Positions 12,505-25,874 of a stretch of 64,000 bases of DNA are shown in pieces (within the stretch, counting starts at the first letter, position 1; every line of letters starts with the position of its first letter). Made by a program: the position numbers and the translations under genes. Origin of the DNA: Ampelocalamus luodianensis (taxonomy: Eukaryota; Streptophyta; Magnoliopsida; Poales; Poaceae); assembly GCA_036346255.1 (NCBI GenBank), contig CM070620.1, positions 60,684,522 to 60,748,521 on the forward strand, read 5' to 3'. Below the pieces are notes generated by a model. That model saw only the letters and a list, made by a program, of their open reading frames with translations, did not search any database and had not been told where the DNA came from.

Positions 12505-15500
12505 TCAATGCATCGGATCTTGGCGCTCCCAAGTGGCTTCATCTTGAATGATTAGCCTTTGAATTTTCAAGAACTTGTGATGCGATTTCTTGTCTGCGTT
12601 CCATGGTGTCGAGGATACGTCTTGGTTGTTCTTGATAAGAAAGGTCAGGTTGGAGATCAAGATGCTCATAAGCAGTTGCCTCAACAAGAACACGAAGGCA
12701 TTTCTTCAATTGAGACACATGACAAGTATCATGCACTGCAGAGTGAGTCGAGTAGTTCGGTTGATAAGCTCTGACTCCTCGTTTTGCAATGATTCGGAAG
12801 GGTCAGATATAGCGAGTGCGAGCTTCCCTTTACAAAGCGATGAGTGCCCTTCATGGGTGACACTTTAAGATAGACATGGTCATCTACCTCAAAGCTTAAT
12901 TCACGGCGGCGATGATCGGCATAGCTCTTACGCGAGGCGGCGGTTCTCAAGCAATCTCGAATCGGCGAACTTGCTCTTGGCTTCTTTTACCAAGTCTGGA
13001 CCAAAGAATGATCTTTCACGGACTCGGACCAATTCAATGGAGTCCTACATGCTCTCCCATACAAGGCTTCAAAGGTGACATTTGAATACTTGCTTGGTAG
13101 CTATTATTGTAGGAAAATTCCACATATGGCAAAGATTTCTCCCAGTCTTTGCTATAAGATAGCACATAGGCTCGAAGAAGATCTTCCATTACTTGATTCA
13201 CTCTCTCAGTTTGAGGATGATAAGCGATCTTGAAAGAGTTCGGTCCCCATAGCTGATGAAGACAATTCCAAAAGTGGGAAGTGAGCGAGGGTCATGGTGA
13301 AACAATGACCTTGGGAACACCATGAAGACAAACAATTTTAGCAATATAAAGCTCGCTGGCGCTTGCCACTAAAGATGGTTTTGGCCGGAATAAAATGAGC
13401 CACCTTTGTCAAACGGTCGATGATTACCCAAATGGCATCGGACTCATTGGAAGTTTTGGGAAGACCAGTAACAAAGTCCACACCGATCTCTTCCCACTTC
13501 CACTGTGGAATAGGCAAAGGCTGAAGGGTACCAGCTGGCTTCAGATGTTTAGCTTTAACCCTTTGGCAAATATCACATTCAGCAACATACTAAGCAATTT
13601 GCCTCTTCGTTTGGCTCCACCAAAATGTTTTCTTTAAATCCTGATACATCTTGGTACTTCCAGGATGTAGAGAAAACTTGGAATTATGAGCCTCTCTAAG
13701 AATTAGACTTCTTAGATGAGGATCGCGAGTACCACCAAGCGATTGCGATACCAAATCGTACCGCGATCATCTTCAGAAAATTCGTTGGCTTTGCCTGCCT
13801 TCAGATTTTCCTTGATTTCATCTACCTCGGCATCCGTTTTCTGGGCCTCAAGAATCTGAGATTCTAATGTCGGCTCCATTTGTAATGCAGCGAGAAAACC
13901 TTCTTCCACCAAGTCAAGACTTAGGCGCTGAAAATCAGCACACAAGTCCTTGGCCGCAGGTAGAGAAAATGTGCAGTTGCATTGTGACTTTCTGCTTAAA
14001 GCGTCTGCCACAACATTGGCTTTACCAAGATGATAATGAATACCCATGTCGTGGTACTTGATCAGTTCAAGCCATCTTCTTTGTCTCATATTCAAATCAG
14101 ATTGAGTGAATATGTACTTTAGACTTTTATGATCAGTATAGATCTCACAACGATTACCAAGAAGGTAATGTCGCCAAATCTTCAATGCATGGACCACGGC
14201 AGCCAATTCCAAATCATGAGTAGGATAATTAACTTCATGAGGGCGCAACTGCCGAGATGCATATGCCACAACTCGGCCTTCTTGCATAAGCACACACCCA
14301 AGTCCATGGCGAGATGCATCGCAATAAATGTCGAAGCTCTTATGAATATTCGGAAGAGTAAGAACGGGAGCTTTAGTCAAGAGAGTTCGCAAAAGCTGAA
14401 AACTCTCCTCACACTTAGCTGACCATTCAAACTTCTTTTCTTTTTGCAAAAGCTGAGTCAAAGGTCTAGCAATTTTGGAGAAATTTTCAATGAACCTACG
14501 GTAATAACCCGCATGTCCAAGAAAACTTCGGATCTCAGAGACACTCTTGGGAGGCTTCCAATCCAGTACATCTTGTACCTTGCTTGGATCAACGATACCT
14601 CCTTGGATAACACATGTCCCGAAATGCAACTTCTACGAGCGAAAGCACACTTGCTAAACTTAGCATCTGATCGATGCCTACGAAGTGTTTCTAGCACAAG
14701 TCGCAAATGTTGTTCATGGTCCTTATCAGACTTGGAATAAATAAGGATGTCGTCAATGAACACGACAACAAACTTATCCAAGAAATCCATGAACACCGAA
14801 TTCATAAGGTTCATAAAATAGGCTGGCGCATTGGTCAGACCAAAGGACATGACAGTATACTCGTACAAACCGTAACGAGTAGAGAAAGCTGTTTTGGGAA
14901 TGTCCTCAGCTCTAACCTTGATTTGATGATAGCTCGATCTCAAATCAATCTTTGAAAAGACTCTGACACCAACCAACTGATCAAAAAGATCATCAATACG
15001 AGGCAAAGGATACTTGTTCTTGATAGTGACCTCATTTAACGGACGGTAATCTACACACATCCGCAAAGTGTTGTCCTTCTTCTTGACAAATAAAGCCGGG
15101 CATCCCCAAGGTGAGGAGCTCGGTCGAATAAATCCTTTGTCAAGCAACTCCCCGAGTTGTGTTTTTAATTCAGCCAACTCGTTGTGATCATTGGTGAGGA
15201 CTCACGGATATAGGAGCGGTTCGAGAACGAGTTCAATAACAAATTCCACTTCCGATCGGTGGCAAGCGGGAAGGTCTTGAGAAAGACATCAACATACTCA
15301 CGGACAATTGGTGCGACTCCAAAGAAGGAGTAGTATCAACTTGGTGAGCACGAGATGAGAACCATTGTCTGGATTGAAAAAGCAGTGAAGTGCGCTTTCA
15401 TTAGTTAAAGAAATGGATTTGCGAGCACAATTAATTTGCCCAAGGTGCTTGGATAACCAATCCATTCCCAAGATAACATCAACCCTTTAGAATCTATCAC

Positions 15501-15700
15501 AATCAAATCAGCCCAAAAGTCTACCCCTTCAATATTTATATTGACATTCACAGCGAACTTGATTAGTCATAAAGATGATCGGTGAATGGATGATATGAGG
15601 TGGATGAAGATGATGCACAATTAAATGATGTTGAGTAGCAAAGCGCACGCTAACAAATGAATGGGATGCTCGAGTCAAATAAAACAACTACTGATCTTGA
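12505..15700 (-). pseudogene. Element B pol (protease-RT-RNase H-integrase-chromodomain)
   Basis: Reverse transcriptase is well kept at 15177-14458: [46 protein letters not shown] and the catalytic [12 protein letters not shown] at about 14770-14735. The frame shifts near 14630 into RNase H (14629-13712), with [20 protein letters not shown] and ADALSRKSQ. Integrase from about 13700 to 12900 is broken into several frames. The C-terminus near 12950-12505 has VDDHVYLKVSP, HVSQLKKCLRV and DEATWERQD, the last typical of the chromodomain end. A protease remnant is expected at 15190-15700 but is weak. The enzymes would copy element RNA into DNA and insert it. As written it cannot make one polyprotein. 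Confidence 0.88.
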
Positions 15701-15702
15701 AA

Positions 15703-16908
15703 TTAACTAGGAGCATACCAGAACAACCGGGAGTGGCGGTGCTTCCTCGTGATGTCTGGTTCACCCTCTCGAGCAGGAGCAGTCGGAGCTTGACCACGAT
15801 CGGGAAGGTGGTGCGGGGCGCCTGATGGCTTGGGAAGGTGAAATAGGTGGTATCCCTTGAGCCTTGGCATAGCACTGGTTGGCAAAATGCCCTGGGCGGC
15901 CACAATGATAACATATAACTCCTGGCCTGACAGTAACAACAGATGGTGGCCGATTTCTACTAGGTCTTGGTTGATTAGTGGAAGAGGATGGACGAGGGGC
16001 AAATACTGCTGGCCTTGGTGCAAGTGGAGCTGGTGCTCGCGGTGGTCTAGGCACCCACATGCGAGGCCTTGGTGGTGCCACCGAGAATAAGCGAGAAGTC
16101 GGCGTCGCTTGCGTGAATCCTCCAAGGCCTTACTCTTACTTTCGGCCACTATAGCCTTGTTGACCAAATGGGAGAAATTCCGGAAGTCATGCAAAGCTAC
16201 AACCATCTGTAATTCTTCAGACAGCCCATTCAAGAACCGGTTTCGACGACGAAGGTCAGTCGAAACATCATCAGGGGCGTATCTGGCTAGGAAGTTGAAC
16301 TCATGCAGATACTCAGTCACCGACTTTTGCCCTTGCTTGAGAGCGAGAAATTCCTGTTGCTTGATCATCATCACTCCCTCAGGAATATGAGCTTCGCAAA
16401 AAGCCTCCACGAACTCATCCCAAGTAGGGACATGTCCAGCAGGCTGAATGGCAAGGAGGTTATCCCACCATATGCTAGCTGGCCCATCAAGCTGATAACT
16501 GGCAAAGAGAACCTTTTCCCTCTCGGAACACTGAGCAATTAATAACTTCTTCTCAATGGTCCGAAGCCAATCCTCAGCTTCCATGGGATCTTGAGAGCTA
16601 GAGAACAACGGAGGTTAGTCATTGAAAGTCGGCAAGGCGCCGCACATGGTGGCCTCTGCTCGGCGGTGGTGCAACGAGGAAGAAGTGTTGCGCGCAATCT
16701 GCTCCAAGATGCGCGTTTGATCCATTCGATTGCGCTCGATTTGCATGAGCACATCGGCCATCGAAGGTGGTGGAGGAAGCTCCTCTTCCTGGGGACAACC
16801 TTGCGGACCACGAGCTGGAAGGTTGATCGGCCCTCCACGAGAATGAGGCATGGGAGTCGACATGCCCTTCCCTTGTTGCGCTTGCGCACGAGTAGTAGGT
16901 CCTGTCAT
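15703..16908 (-). pseudogene. Element B gag with CCHC zinc knuckle
   Basis: An ATG at 16906-16908 opens the N-terminal part with PPPSMADVLMQIERNRMDQT. A frame change near 16610 leads into the capsid-like domain (16608-16100): EAEDWLRTIEKKLL, DGPASIWWDNL, EFVEAFCEAHIP and FLALKQGQKSVTEYLHEF. The zinc knuckle CYHCGRPGHFANQC (C-x2-C-x4-H-x4-C) lies in a third frame at about 15920-15880. Structure and order are normal for Tekay-type Gag. The two frame changes break it as written; nearby sites look affected by the CAG/CTG anomaly, so the true frame may be less damaged. Confidence 0.87.
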
Positions 16909-17346
16909 CCTGTTACCACACCATGGTTAACAACATAACAAGGATATACTCGGCAAGCACAAACAAGGTTGAAATTAAGAAAGAAACAAACACTGTACAT
17001 ATAATGCATCATGTTATGGTATGCATTTGGATTAACACCAAAACCAGAAACTTCATATATACAACAAAATATTCGGTTCCAGTCTTACATCATAGTCGGC
17101 CATAGAGGTCAGATTACAAACCAAATGTTAAACTTGCATATTCTGTACAAAACACCACTGCCCTATTACATGCGGTTTATTTAAGGGCAACTACTAGACT
17201 AGAAGGCACTTATCCACGAGGATTCATCGTCGAGGTGCTAGCATAAAGATCCCGATTAAAGTTCACCGGAAACTCATTCAAAAGATGAGCTCCAGGGGAA
17301 CCCATGTCAACAGGATCCAAAGGACTAATAAGACGCCTCGAAGATC

Positions 17347-18027
17347 CTAGAAGTGGCTGGTGACCTCCAGGAGATGCGATCCGCGAGTGCGAGGAAAACT
17401 GCGATCATCGGGCTTGGCGCACTTGTCCATAAGCGAGCACGCGCCGCCACGGAAGTCGATAAAGAGGTGGTGCGGCGGCGGCGGGAGAGGTCTCGTTGTC
17501 ACCATAAAGCGCGTTGCGAGGAAGCGGTTCATGTTGACTCAAGAAGCGGTACTCTGGGCCTCATTAAGGCGATGTCGAGTTTCCACAACTCCCTCACAAT
17601 GCGGCGATGGATTTGGTCCATGATGCGAACCATCCTCGCCAAGCTATGCTTTGAGGTCTTCGCCAAAGCGTATCTCATCGAACATGCTCACTTGGTAGGA
17701 CCTTGATTGGAAGTGGTCATAGGGTGGTTGAGACAATTCTGTCAAATCATGGCGAAGAAGGCTCATCATCCTACTTGCGACTTCTGAACCGCCATAGCCT
17801 CGGAGGTGGCAAGTGCTGGACACGATGGGAACAACGCCGACTACATGCCTAGCGATGACATTGATGAAGGCACGATACTCCTCCATCCCTGGGCCCCGGT
17901 CTCGTCGATAGATGGCATACTCCGGCTGGTAGGTGAAATGGGCTCGCCACATCATTTCCCGAAGTAAGGCTGGGAGTCCATCAACATCCTCTGCCCGGGT
18001 CTCCTTGACCAAGTACCACTCGCTCAT
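17347..18027 (-). pseudogene. Open frame between PBS and gag in element B, unknown function, frameshifted
   Basis: An ATG at 18025-18027 opens 127 codons beginning MSEWYLVKETRAEDVDGLPA, rich in charged and aromatic residues (PEYAIYRRDRGPGMEEY, SRMMSLLRHDLTEL). A stop near 17644 ends it, but a neighbouring frame continues in protein-like fashion with LARMVRIMDQIHRRIVRELW, a likely helix or coiled coil, to about 17540. It lies where the untranslated leader of a chromovirus is normally found, upstream of gag and in the same direction. I do not recognise a known domain. It may be a lineage-specific accessory frame or a captured host fragment. Confidence 0.5.
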
Positions 18028-18230
18028 CTATAGACAAAAAGACGAGATAAGAAAACAATTTACTTTGGGAAACATCAACAGAAAGTTGGGCAAGAATTGA
18101 CATTAAGGAGGATAAGAAATAAAAGATGTCATACTTTTGCTTTCAAAAATATATTACTGCTTGAAAATAATTTTATCAGAAGACTCTCTAATTGTTTCGG
18201 CCAGGCTACATCTAACCTCAGACAGCGTAT

Positions 18231-18241
18231 GCTCGATACCA
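18231..18241 (-). other. Primer binding site of element B (altered tRNA-Met type)
   Basis: On the minus strand it reads TGGTATCGAGC, one base shorter than TGGTATCAGAGC in elements A, C and E. It lies five bases inside the 5' LTR end. The missing base is within a CAG/CTG triplet, fitting the sequence anomaly seen elsewhere. Confidence 0.8.
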
Positions 18242-18246
18242 GTATT

Positions 18247-21200
18247 TGTGGCGCCGGGTTATTGGAAATGTACTTAATTAAATTCATACTGTAGCACAAT
18301 TGTTAATGAAGGAACAGTACTGCCCCTTTATTAAAAATCATACTAGGAGTATAAATTTAACAAGCAACCGATCCAATAATCAGGATTCCCGGATATATAT
18401 ATATCTCACAATGGTTCCCAGGATCAACGACCATTGCATATATATCCTTCAACAACATTGCATCATACACATACAAGTCATTCATTTACATAATTAAACA
18501 TAAGTTTACATCATTCGGTTTAGTACTACAATATTAAGTGACTTGGTCACTTCAAAGATCTAACAATGAAGCAAAACAAAATATTAAAATCCACCAATGG
18601 CCTCATCCACCGCAAGCAATTGCGTGGAGGAAAAAGTAGCTTTACTCGTTAGCGTCACCCTAATCGGCGCTAACTGGTGCTTCATAAAAAAACCGTCCTC
18701 ACACGCAACAATAGGTGATAGCACCTTGAGTCTGAAGGTACTCAGCAAGTCTTACACAAACTAATAAAATAAAGTGTTTATTAGAACCTAATCAAAGGAA
18801 TAGAATTTTTATATGCATAAGGTTACAACAGGAGGGTATAAGGGTTCAGATTTGCATAAAGCAATACATCTTAACCTAGAAAGGCTAAATTTTGATAAAG
18901 CAATTTATTAAATCAAAGATAAAGTAGAGCAGTAAGTAAAAGGAACAAGTGTAAACAGTACAGAGCATGAATCCCTCATGCTAAACCAGAAAAACTGAAA
19001 CCAGTTTTGTAAATCAAAACTTCTATACAGGTGACATCAACTCAAGTTATCGTCCATGACCGTGGACACGGCTATTCGAACAGTTTATACCCTGCAGAGG
19101 TGTACATCTTTACCCACATGACTTAGCTAGCCCGTTGCCTTTGGATGCCTCCGAATGATGACATACTTCCTTTGGTATGCCGACCGGGGAAACTAAGATT
19201 TGGTATTTTTCAACAAGCTAATACTATTGAGTTGGACCCCCATGTGTGAACTGATCTCGCTTAAACAACGATCGATAGCATCCGCTAAGGGCACACATGT
19301 TGCGTCGATAATGCGATCCAAACAATTAAATGCGGCTGGGCTCACTACCCATATTAGGATGCAATCGGCACCATTAAGGTGCGTATATGCTACGGGGCAC
19401 ATATCGCCCTCACCCTTCTAAGAACATCGTCTTGACATACAAGCTCACATGGCATACAACACAGTCATAAGACCTAAGCATTTATGCCATACAAGGTCAA
19501 TACACATATTCTTACTTTCCTGTTTCCAACCCAATAGTCTTAACATTTTACTTAACCAAACAGCGCCCATACACTGCATGTGGAAGTACGTGGGGGACTT
19601 GAATTGAATAGTCAGAGTTCGGTCCTTAATTAACCTCGACAAGTCCACCACAATTCCCAATCTCGTGCACAAAAGCACCATCACTAGCTTCCTCTTGTCC
19701 AGATAAAGTTAAATATAAAACTCATTTCTGAAATAAGTAAACTGGACAAAGAGTTTCAAATAACAGAAAGCCATTTGTGATTCCCATGTTTGACAAGGTA
19801 TTCTTGTCAAACTCTAAAGTTTCTAGACTGCATGTCTAAGCCAATTCTGAAAATATATACATTACTATGCTAAGGTTGAGTGTATGATTATAATTGAGGT
19901 AATCCATCAGGTTAGGTCATAACTAACTACTAACAGATCACAGTTTGTATTTTCAGAAAAATAGCATGCACAGATATCACTGGATTTGTAAAAACTATTG
20001 TATAAAATTTGGGACCAATATGGTGCAGAGAAGAAGCTTGCCTTGATAGTAATAAACTTCTGTTGCAGGCTCAGGATGCTCAGAAATAGTGTCAAAAGCC
20101 TCAGAAGAACCAGATTCTATAAGAAGCAATAAAATCCAATAAATGCCAAAATCGACAATAAGTGCAAAATGGAAAAAAAATATGCATGATCAATCTGGAA
20201 ATGCATGATTGACAATATGCTTAAGCCATAACTACCCATAATAGTGAGAATAACCCATATTATAACCCACTGTTTTCAAATGGCAGAAACTAAGGCTTAG
20301 TTCAAAGTTTCAGTTTTCATATTTTGAAAAGAACCGAAAACAGGACAGATAGCAGATTTTGAGAAAATGAAGATAGATCAAGCAAAGGTTCAGAAATGAA
20401 ATTTAGCATGATCTTTTAGGGTAATTAATATCCCAAGCTAACCCTATTCTAACCCTAATCGATTAGATTACATCAACTAAAAAGAAACTTATTTTTGTCG
20501 GTTGAGCAGACAAAAGAGAACAGAGACATCTCTTTGCTATGAGGCAAAATAGATGATGACAATAATTGAAAGATCAACTTGTTATGCTACTAGGGTTCGG
20601 TTGAAACCTAACTAGGATGATAAGTTGACAGGAGAAACCCTAATTCCTAAAAATGACATGGAAGACCGAAAAGTTAGAATAACAACTTTTCAGTTTACAG
20701 CAAGTTGAAGCTACTACTATTTTGAAAGAATGATTCATATGATCTCCTAAGGTCCTTAAGATGCTCAAGATGCCAAAAACTAGGGTTTTAGCTTACCAGT
20801 AAAGGAAAGACACCACAGACTCTGAAAACCGAAGTGGATTGACAGAGAAATAAACTCTGGATTTAACCTACAAAAGATATCCAATATTTAATGCAAGGTA
20901 AAACCAGTGCTTAAGGTGGATAAGCAATGGATAAGAGCAAGAAACTCCTTTGACATGACAAGGAAAATGATGAGCTTGGTGGTCAACAATGGCGACAAAA
21001 GCTAGGGTTTATATATGGAGGTTAAGTTCTGGGCAAGATGGAAAGGTCTAGAGTGACGAGGTGTCCATTTAGGGCTAATTATCCCAAAATTAGTTGCATA
21101 AACTTTGGGATAAATCCTCTTCTCTGTTCTGAGAGAGATCTGTGTGAGAGAGACAAGGAAGATGATAAGAATCACGACATGTGGGTCCCCCTTGGCGATC

Positions 21201-22542
21201 CTGACCTTGTAGCGCCTCCTAAAGCCTCAAAAGAATATCAGTCGTCCGATTAGAAATGGGCGGCTGTGATAAATAGAGAGGTTAAAAGGTTTTAATCGGT
21301 ATCTTTTAATATGGACCGTGCGATCTAGATCGGTTGATCGAGATTAAAGCAGAGCCCAAAAGGATTTTGGGGTTTTAAGTTCAAATAGGGCGTTGGTTGA
21401 AATCAACGGCCCGACTCAAAGATACGTCGGCCCTTAGATGCGCGATGCGACCGTCCGATTAAGCTTCTACGGTCAGGATTGACGCGGGATCCGAATGGTC
21501 CGATTGCATACACTAATACGGATAAAAGCGCCCTATGATTTCAAAATGAAACAAGCGACACGGTTAGATCAAGAATGGACGGCGGAGATCGTGAGGGGAT
21601 CCGGAGTCGTCCGAATGCATACACCGCTCTGGACCACACGATGAAGATCTAACGGCCCAGAGGAGCGCAGGCCTTAATAGCACGCGGTAAAAAGGAAAGT
21701 CGTAGGATTTGAATCGGTCGGCCTTAATAAAAGTGCGCCTTTAAGTTTAAAACGAAAAGGGAGGCGCTGTTGGATCGGAAATGAACGGTGGAGATCGAGA
21801 AGGGCTCCGGAGTTGTCCGATTGCATACACTGATCTCGATCATTAGATCAAGATCCAACGGCAGAGATCAAATCACACACGTGGACAGCTCGCGTAGCGT
21901 CATAGCCTCACCCGTTCGATTGAAAATCAACGGCTCTCATCACGCATGGGTTCGGGCTCGCGCCCGAGCGTGACTGGGCCGGACCACTTGCACTGGGTTG
22001 GACCCAACCGCATAAGTTCGAGTCGCTACAGTACCAGTGTTTAGGTTTAGACCTGAAGGTTGACTAAATCCTAAATTCAATGTTTAAAAGTTTGACTGGG
22101 CTTTTAAAAATAGCAAATAAATTTGTAAAATCATGAAATTTTTGCTGGAGGCTACTGGGATAATATATTTCAAAGATAAATTTTAAAATCACATGATCAC
22201 TTTGTAAAATACATAAATATTTATTTTAGCCCGAAAATATTCATTTAAAGACAACTATTTTTCTTTAAGCCAAAATAATTTCTAAAAATGTAACAAAAAT
22301 TATTATTTTAGTCAAGATAATTTATTTAGGCTTTAAAGAAAATACTTCCCAGTCATAATACAAGTTTTATCTTGTATTTCCTTGAAAACTTTAAATAAGT
22401 TTTTAGTCTTTGGCTAAAAAGGAAGGTTTTTCTTGGTAACAGCAACTCCCAACTGGTAATTAGGAACAGTAATGCTATGAACAGTGTCTCATTACTGTTC
22501 ATAATGCAGATTATTACTGTTTAAAGAATTGGGGCTGTTACA
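18247..22542 (-). mobile_element. Element B, 5' LTR
   Basis: It starts TGTGGCGCCGGG and ends GGGGCTGTTACA on the plus strand, paired with 7945-12274. At many CAG/CTG positions this copy has the intact triplet while the other has CG, CGG or CGA. No host gene is seen in it. Confidence 0.9.
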
Positions 22543-22547
22543 TCGTG
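22543..22547. repeat. Target site duplication, right of element B
   Basis: TCGTG, identical to 7940-7944. Confidence 0.85.
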
Positions 22548-25500
22548 TCAGTCTGAGAAGCATCGTCGTGACTCCTTAAAGCCTTTGAGCTCACCCATTC
22601 GTCGTTTCCTTCGCTCTCTTGTTTTCTCCGCCCGTTTCTCTGTTTCGGCCGGAGAAGAGAACGAAGCTAGCGCCGCCGTGCTAGTGCCGCCCTCGAGCCA
22701 GCGACCCGCCATCGCGTTCTGCTCTCCACGCCGCCTCCATTTTGCCCATCCAGAACCCTCGGCGTCCAGTGTATCGCCGGGAGCAACTTCGTCGTCTCCG
22801 CCTCCGGTTGCGGCGGCCCCGCGAGCTTGCTAGTGCTCTGGTGAGTCTCTAGCCTCGTGACTTGGTCCCTCGTGATCGCAATCCTCCACTGAGTCTAACG
22901 GTGGCTCGTTTCTGTCTTTGGTGCATCGTGGAGGGCGTGCGGGTGTTTCTTCCTCGCGCACGGTGATTCGCCGCCGAGGCAATTCCGGCCGCCTCGGACC
23001 TCCTTCGTCGTCATCATCTTGTGCTTATTGCTCCTGGGATCAAGGCGGAGCTGAGGCGCACTTTCCGGAGTCTTCTAGAAGCCTGTAGCGTCCTCGTCGT
23101 GGGAGCCGCATCTTCTTCTCCGCCTCCGTTCGCCGCCAGCTCGCCGCCGGCATCCTCGTGGGTCCGCGTCGCCGTCATCGAGTTCGCGAGGTCTTAGCGA
23201 ACCTGTAGGTATAACCCTTTCGCCCTGAGACCCTGTGGTTAGCTAGATCAGTTGCGCGGCCGCGCCGCCGTCCCCGTGGTCGCCGGTGAGCCACCGGCAA
23301 CGTTAGCTCTAACCTCCCCCTTTAGTTCTTAATCGTCGTTTAGCTGTATCACTGCCATGTGGGCCCTCTCTGGTTAATCACGTTTAGAACTTTAATCCAA
23401 CCGTTTTGTTTTTGCTCTGAGTCGTTGTCATGTGGGCCCATGTTGTCAGTTAAGGTTTGTGTAAACTTTGGTAATACGTTTTCTCTGTTGGGAGCGTATT
23501 TCTCTGAGAGTGTATGATAGGATTACACTTTGATAAGCCGAAGACATATTCTTAGAATGCGCCTTCGACGTCGCCGTTGGCGCGGCTAGGTCAAGTTTGA
23601 CCTGGTCGCCGTTTCTCGCGCGGGTCCACCTGTCTGTGGCTATGGTTAGCTGTGCGCCGGTAGAAAAAGTATTAAATGCTTTAGTTTTTCTGAAATGCTT
23701 TTCTGGTTTGCTGATAATTCAATTGAACTTAGAAAATTCATAACTAATTCAATTTTTCTTCAAATCGCATGAAACCAGTTCTGTTAATTTTCATTTTAAA
23801 TGTGCTATTTACTAAAAATGGTTTCAGCTTTGTCTCTGTATCAAAAATCTGTTAGTTGATTAAATGGTGTATTATGTATATTCCAAATTAGAAAATTCAT
23901 ATCTTTTTCAATAATTGTCCAAATCCAGTGAATCCAATTTTGTAGATTTTAGTTTTAGTGTACTAATTATCAGTATAGGTGTTAGATATGTTTCTGTTCT
24001 TAAATTTTGTTAAAAGATTTAAATGATGCTTTTTGTGTATTATTAGCTTAGAAAATTCCTAGAAAATTCATAACAAATTAAAATGAGTTGTCCTCTGTTT
24101 CTAAAATTTGTGTTAAGCCTTGCCCTAGCTGCTGTTTGAATGTTGGGCTCTTTAAATGGTTTTGAATGTTTGAGTTTTGTCGGTGTTATTTGTTCTTATT
24201 CGTTGCTTTTGCTCGATCGTTAGATTGCGACGGTTCTGGTTCTATCGAGAGTGATCCTCTGCAACAGGTTGAGCCTATTGAGCGGCGAGCGACGAACAAG
24301 CGGTTTGATCATGTTTATCCCAGTATTTTAAAGTCTAATATTTTGTTTCAGCTGTATGTATGCATTGCTTAATTTGTGTTAAATTGATTAGTTAAAACCG
24401 TAGCTGCATATCCTGTAGGTGAAATATTGATCTCTACTACCTGAGCCTAGGTTACTTGCTGTGATTAGAGTTCATTGGATGAACTCTTATCATAGTAGAT
24501 ACGAGTTCGGTTGCTTAGCCATGCTTAGCTTAGGTAGAATTGGCGATCATCGACTTAGTCGATGATCTTGATCATATAAAATTATTATTGTTCTTATGTT
24601 CCAGCTTGTGCTTTGTCTAATTGCAAAAACTAAAAATGAAAACAAAAACGATTTAGACTTGGGCACAATGGTAAGTTTTGGTGTGATCTGTTGGGTGTGA
24701 TTGGAAAGGTGCCCGAGTCAACAAGGACCGAACATCTTGTTACACTAAACCAAGCATTTTAGCGTCCTAACCACACTAGAGTATATGGGACCTCTCTTGA
24801 CCTAATACTTTGGCGTGTATTGGCTCCGGGTCGCAGGGGTCGCAGGAGGGATGGTGTTGGGAGCATGGTAGTTGTCAGAAAAGCTTTACCCGCAAAGGTA
24901 GTTGTCTTTCGGCTTTACCATGTAAGCGTATGGATTTCTATCCATACGAGCGGCTCGTAGTTAATACACAATATTGGAAAAAGTCTCGTAGGACTTAGTG
25001 TGCGGCATACCTTGGAAGTGTGCTTTGGCTTAAAGCGATGCGAAGTGTGGGTGCAGATGGTACACCTGCGGGGTTAAAACTATTCGAATAGCCTCGTCTA
25101 GGTTATGGACACGCAGCAAGGTCTTCCAAGAGTTAGACTACAACATTTAAATTAAAACTTGTTGGGTGGTGCGAATGCGGGATTAGTGCTATTGTTGGGG
25201 TGACTATTGGGATAGTCACTTCTAGGTTGTTTATCTTTACTCTGTTGTTATTATTACCTTTCTGATTATTTCAACATAAAAATGAATTGCAAACTTGCCT
25301 TTAAAGCGTATTACATTATTGCAAATAAATTTGGCTTTGTGCAAATGAAACATATGGCCTCCACCAAATGAGCTGCATGTAGCATATGAGCAGTGCGCTA
25401 GTTCACACGTCGGTCTTGCGAGTACAAAAACAATTTTTGTACTCGTTGCTTTGCCTAATGTTTTTGTTGCGAGAGGAGGAAGGGGAGCCCCAGGGCCTCA

Positions 25501-25874
25501 TACGTGAGTTGTCTTTGCCGCCGTGTTTGGCGACTAGGCTTGGCGGTCGGTCGGATGCCTTGTGGGTTGAAGGCACGCGATTGGCTTTGTTTATAGCCAT
25601 CTTATGGCACTTTTGCTTCCATTGTCGTTTTTGTTATTTGTGTATCTTTTGGCGGTCGTACAGTGCGTAATATTCTCTTGTTGTTACTTTCTGCTTAGTA
25701 GTGTGATGTTTGGACTCTATGTTTGGAATGGAGTTGATGCATAATTTTGTGGTGAGATGTGTATACTGCTTTATGGGAAGTATACATATCTCGAGGATCG
25801 GTTTATTTGATTTGTGATGCTAGGACCAGGTGGTTGGTTAAGCATTACAAGCCAAATAAATTGGGGTCCTCACA
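22548..25874 (+). mobile_element. Element A, 3' LTR, second part
   Basis: The A LTR resumes after element B. Its last 1548 bases (24327-25874) match the 5' LTR at 706-2259. It ends GGTCCTCACA at 25874, and the next base belongs to the pol gene of element D. The segment at 22560-23330 is GC-rich with gene-like pyrimidine and CCG-rich composition; 23660-24130 is AT-rich. I see no conserved coding domain, so this reads as LTR regulatory and leader sequence. Confidence 0.82.

Larger units (their letters stand above)
7945..22542 (-). mobile_element. Element B: full-length Ty3/gypsy chromovirus (Tekay/Del type)
   Basis: It has paired LTRs (7945-12274 and 18247-22542), a polypurine tract, pol, gag, an extra open frame and a PBS, all reading on the minus strand, flanked by the exact 5-base duplication TCGTG. 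Total length is 14.6 kb, with LTRs of 4330 and 4296 bases. It sits inside the 3' LTR of element A, so it is younger than A. It keeps all the parts of an autonomous element but has frame breaks in gag, pol and the leader frame. Excess differences between its two LTRs occur at CAG/CTG sites. Confidence 0.92.
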
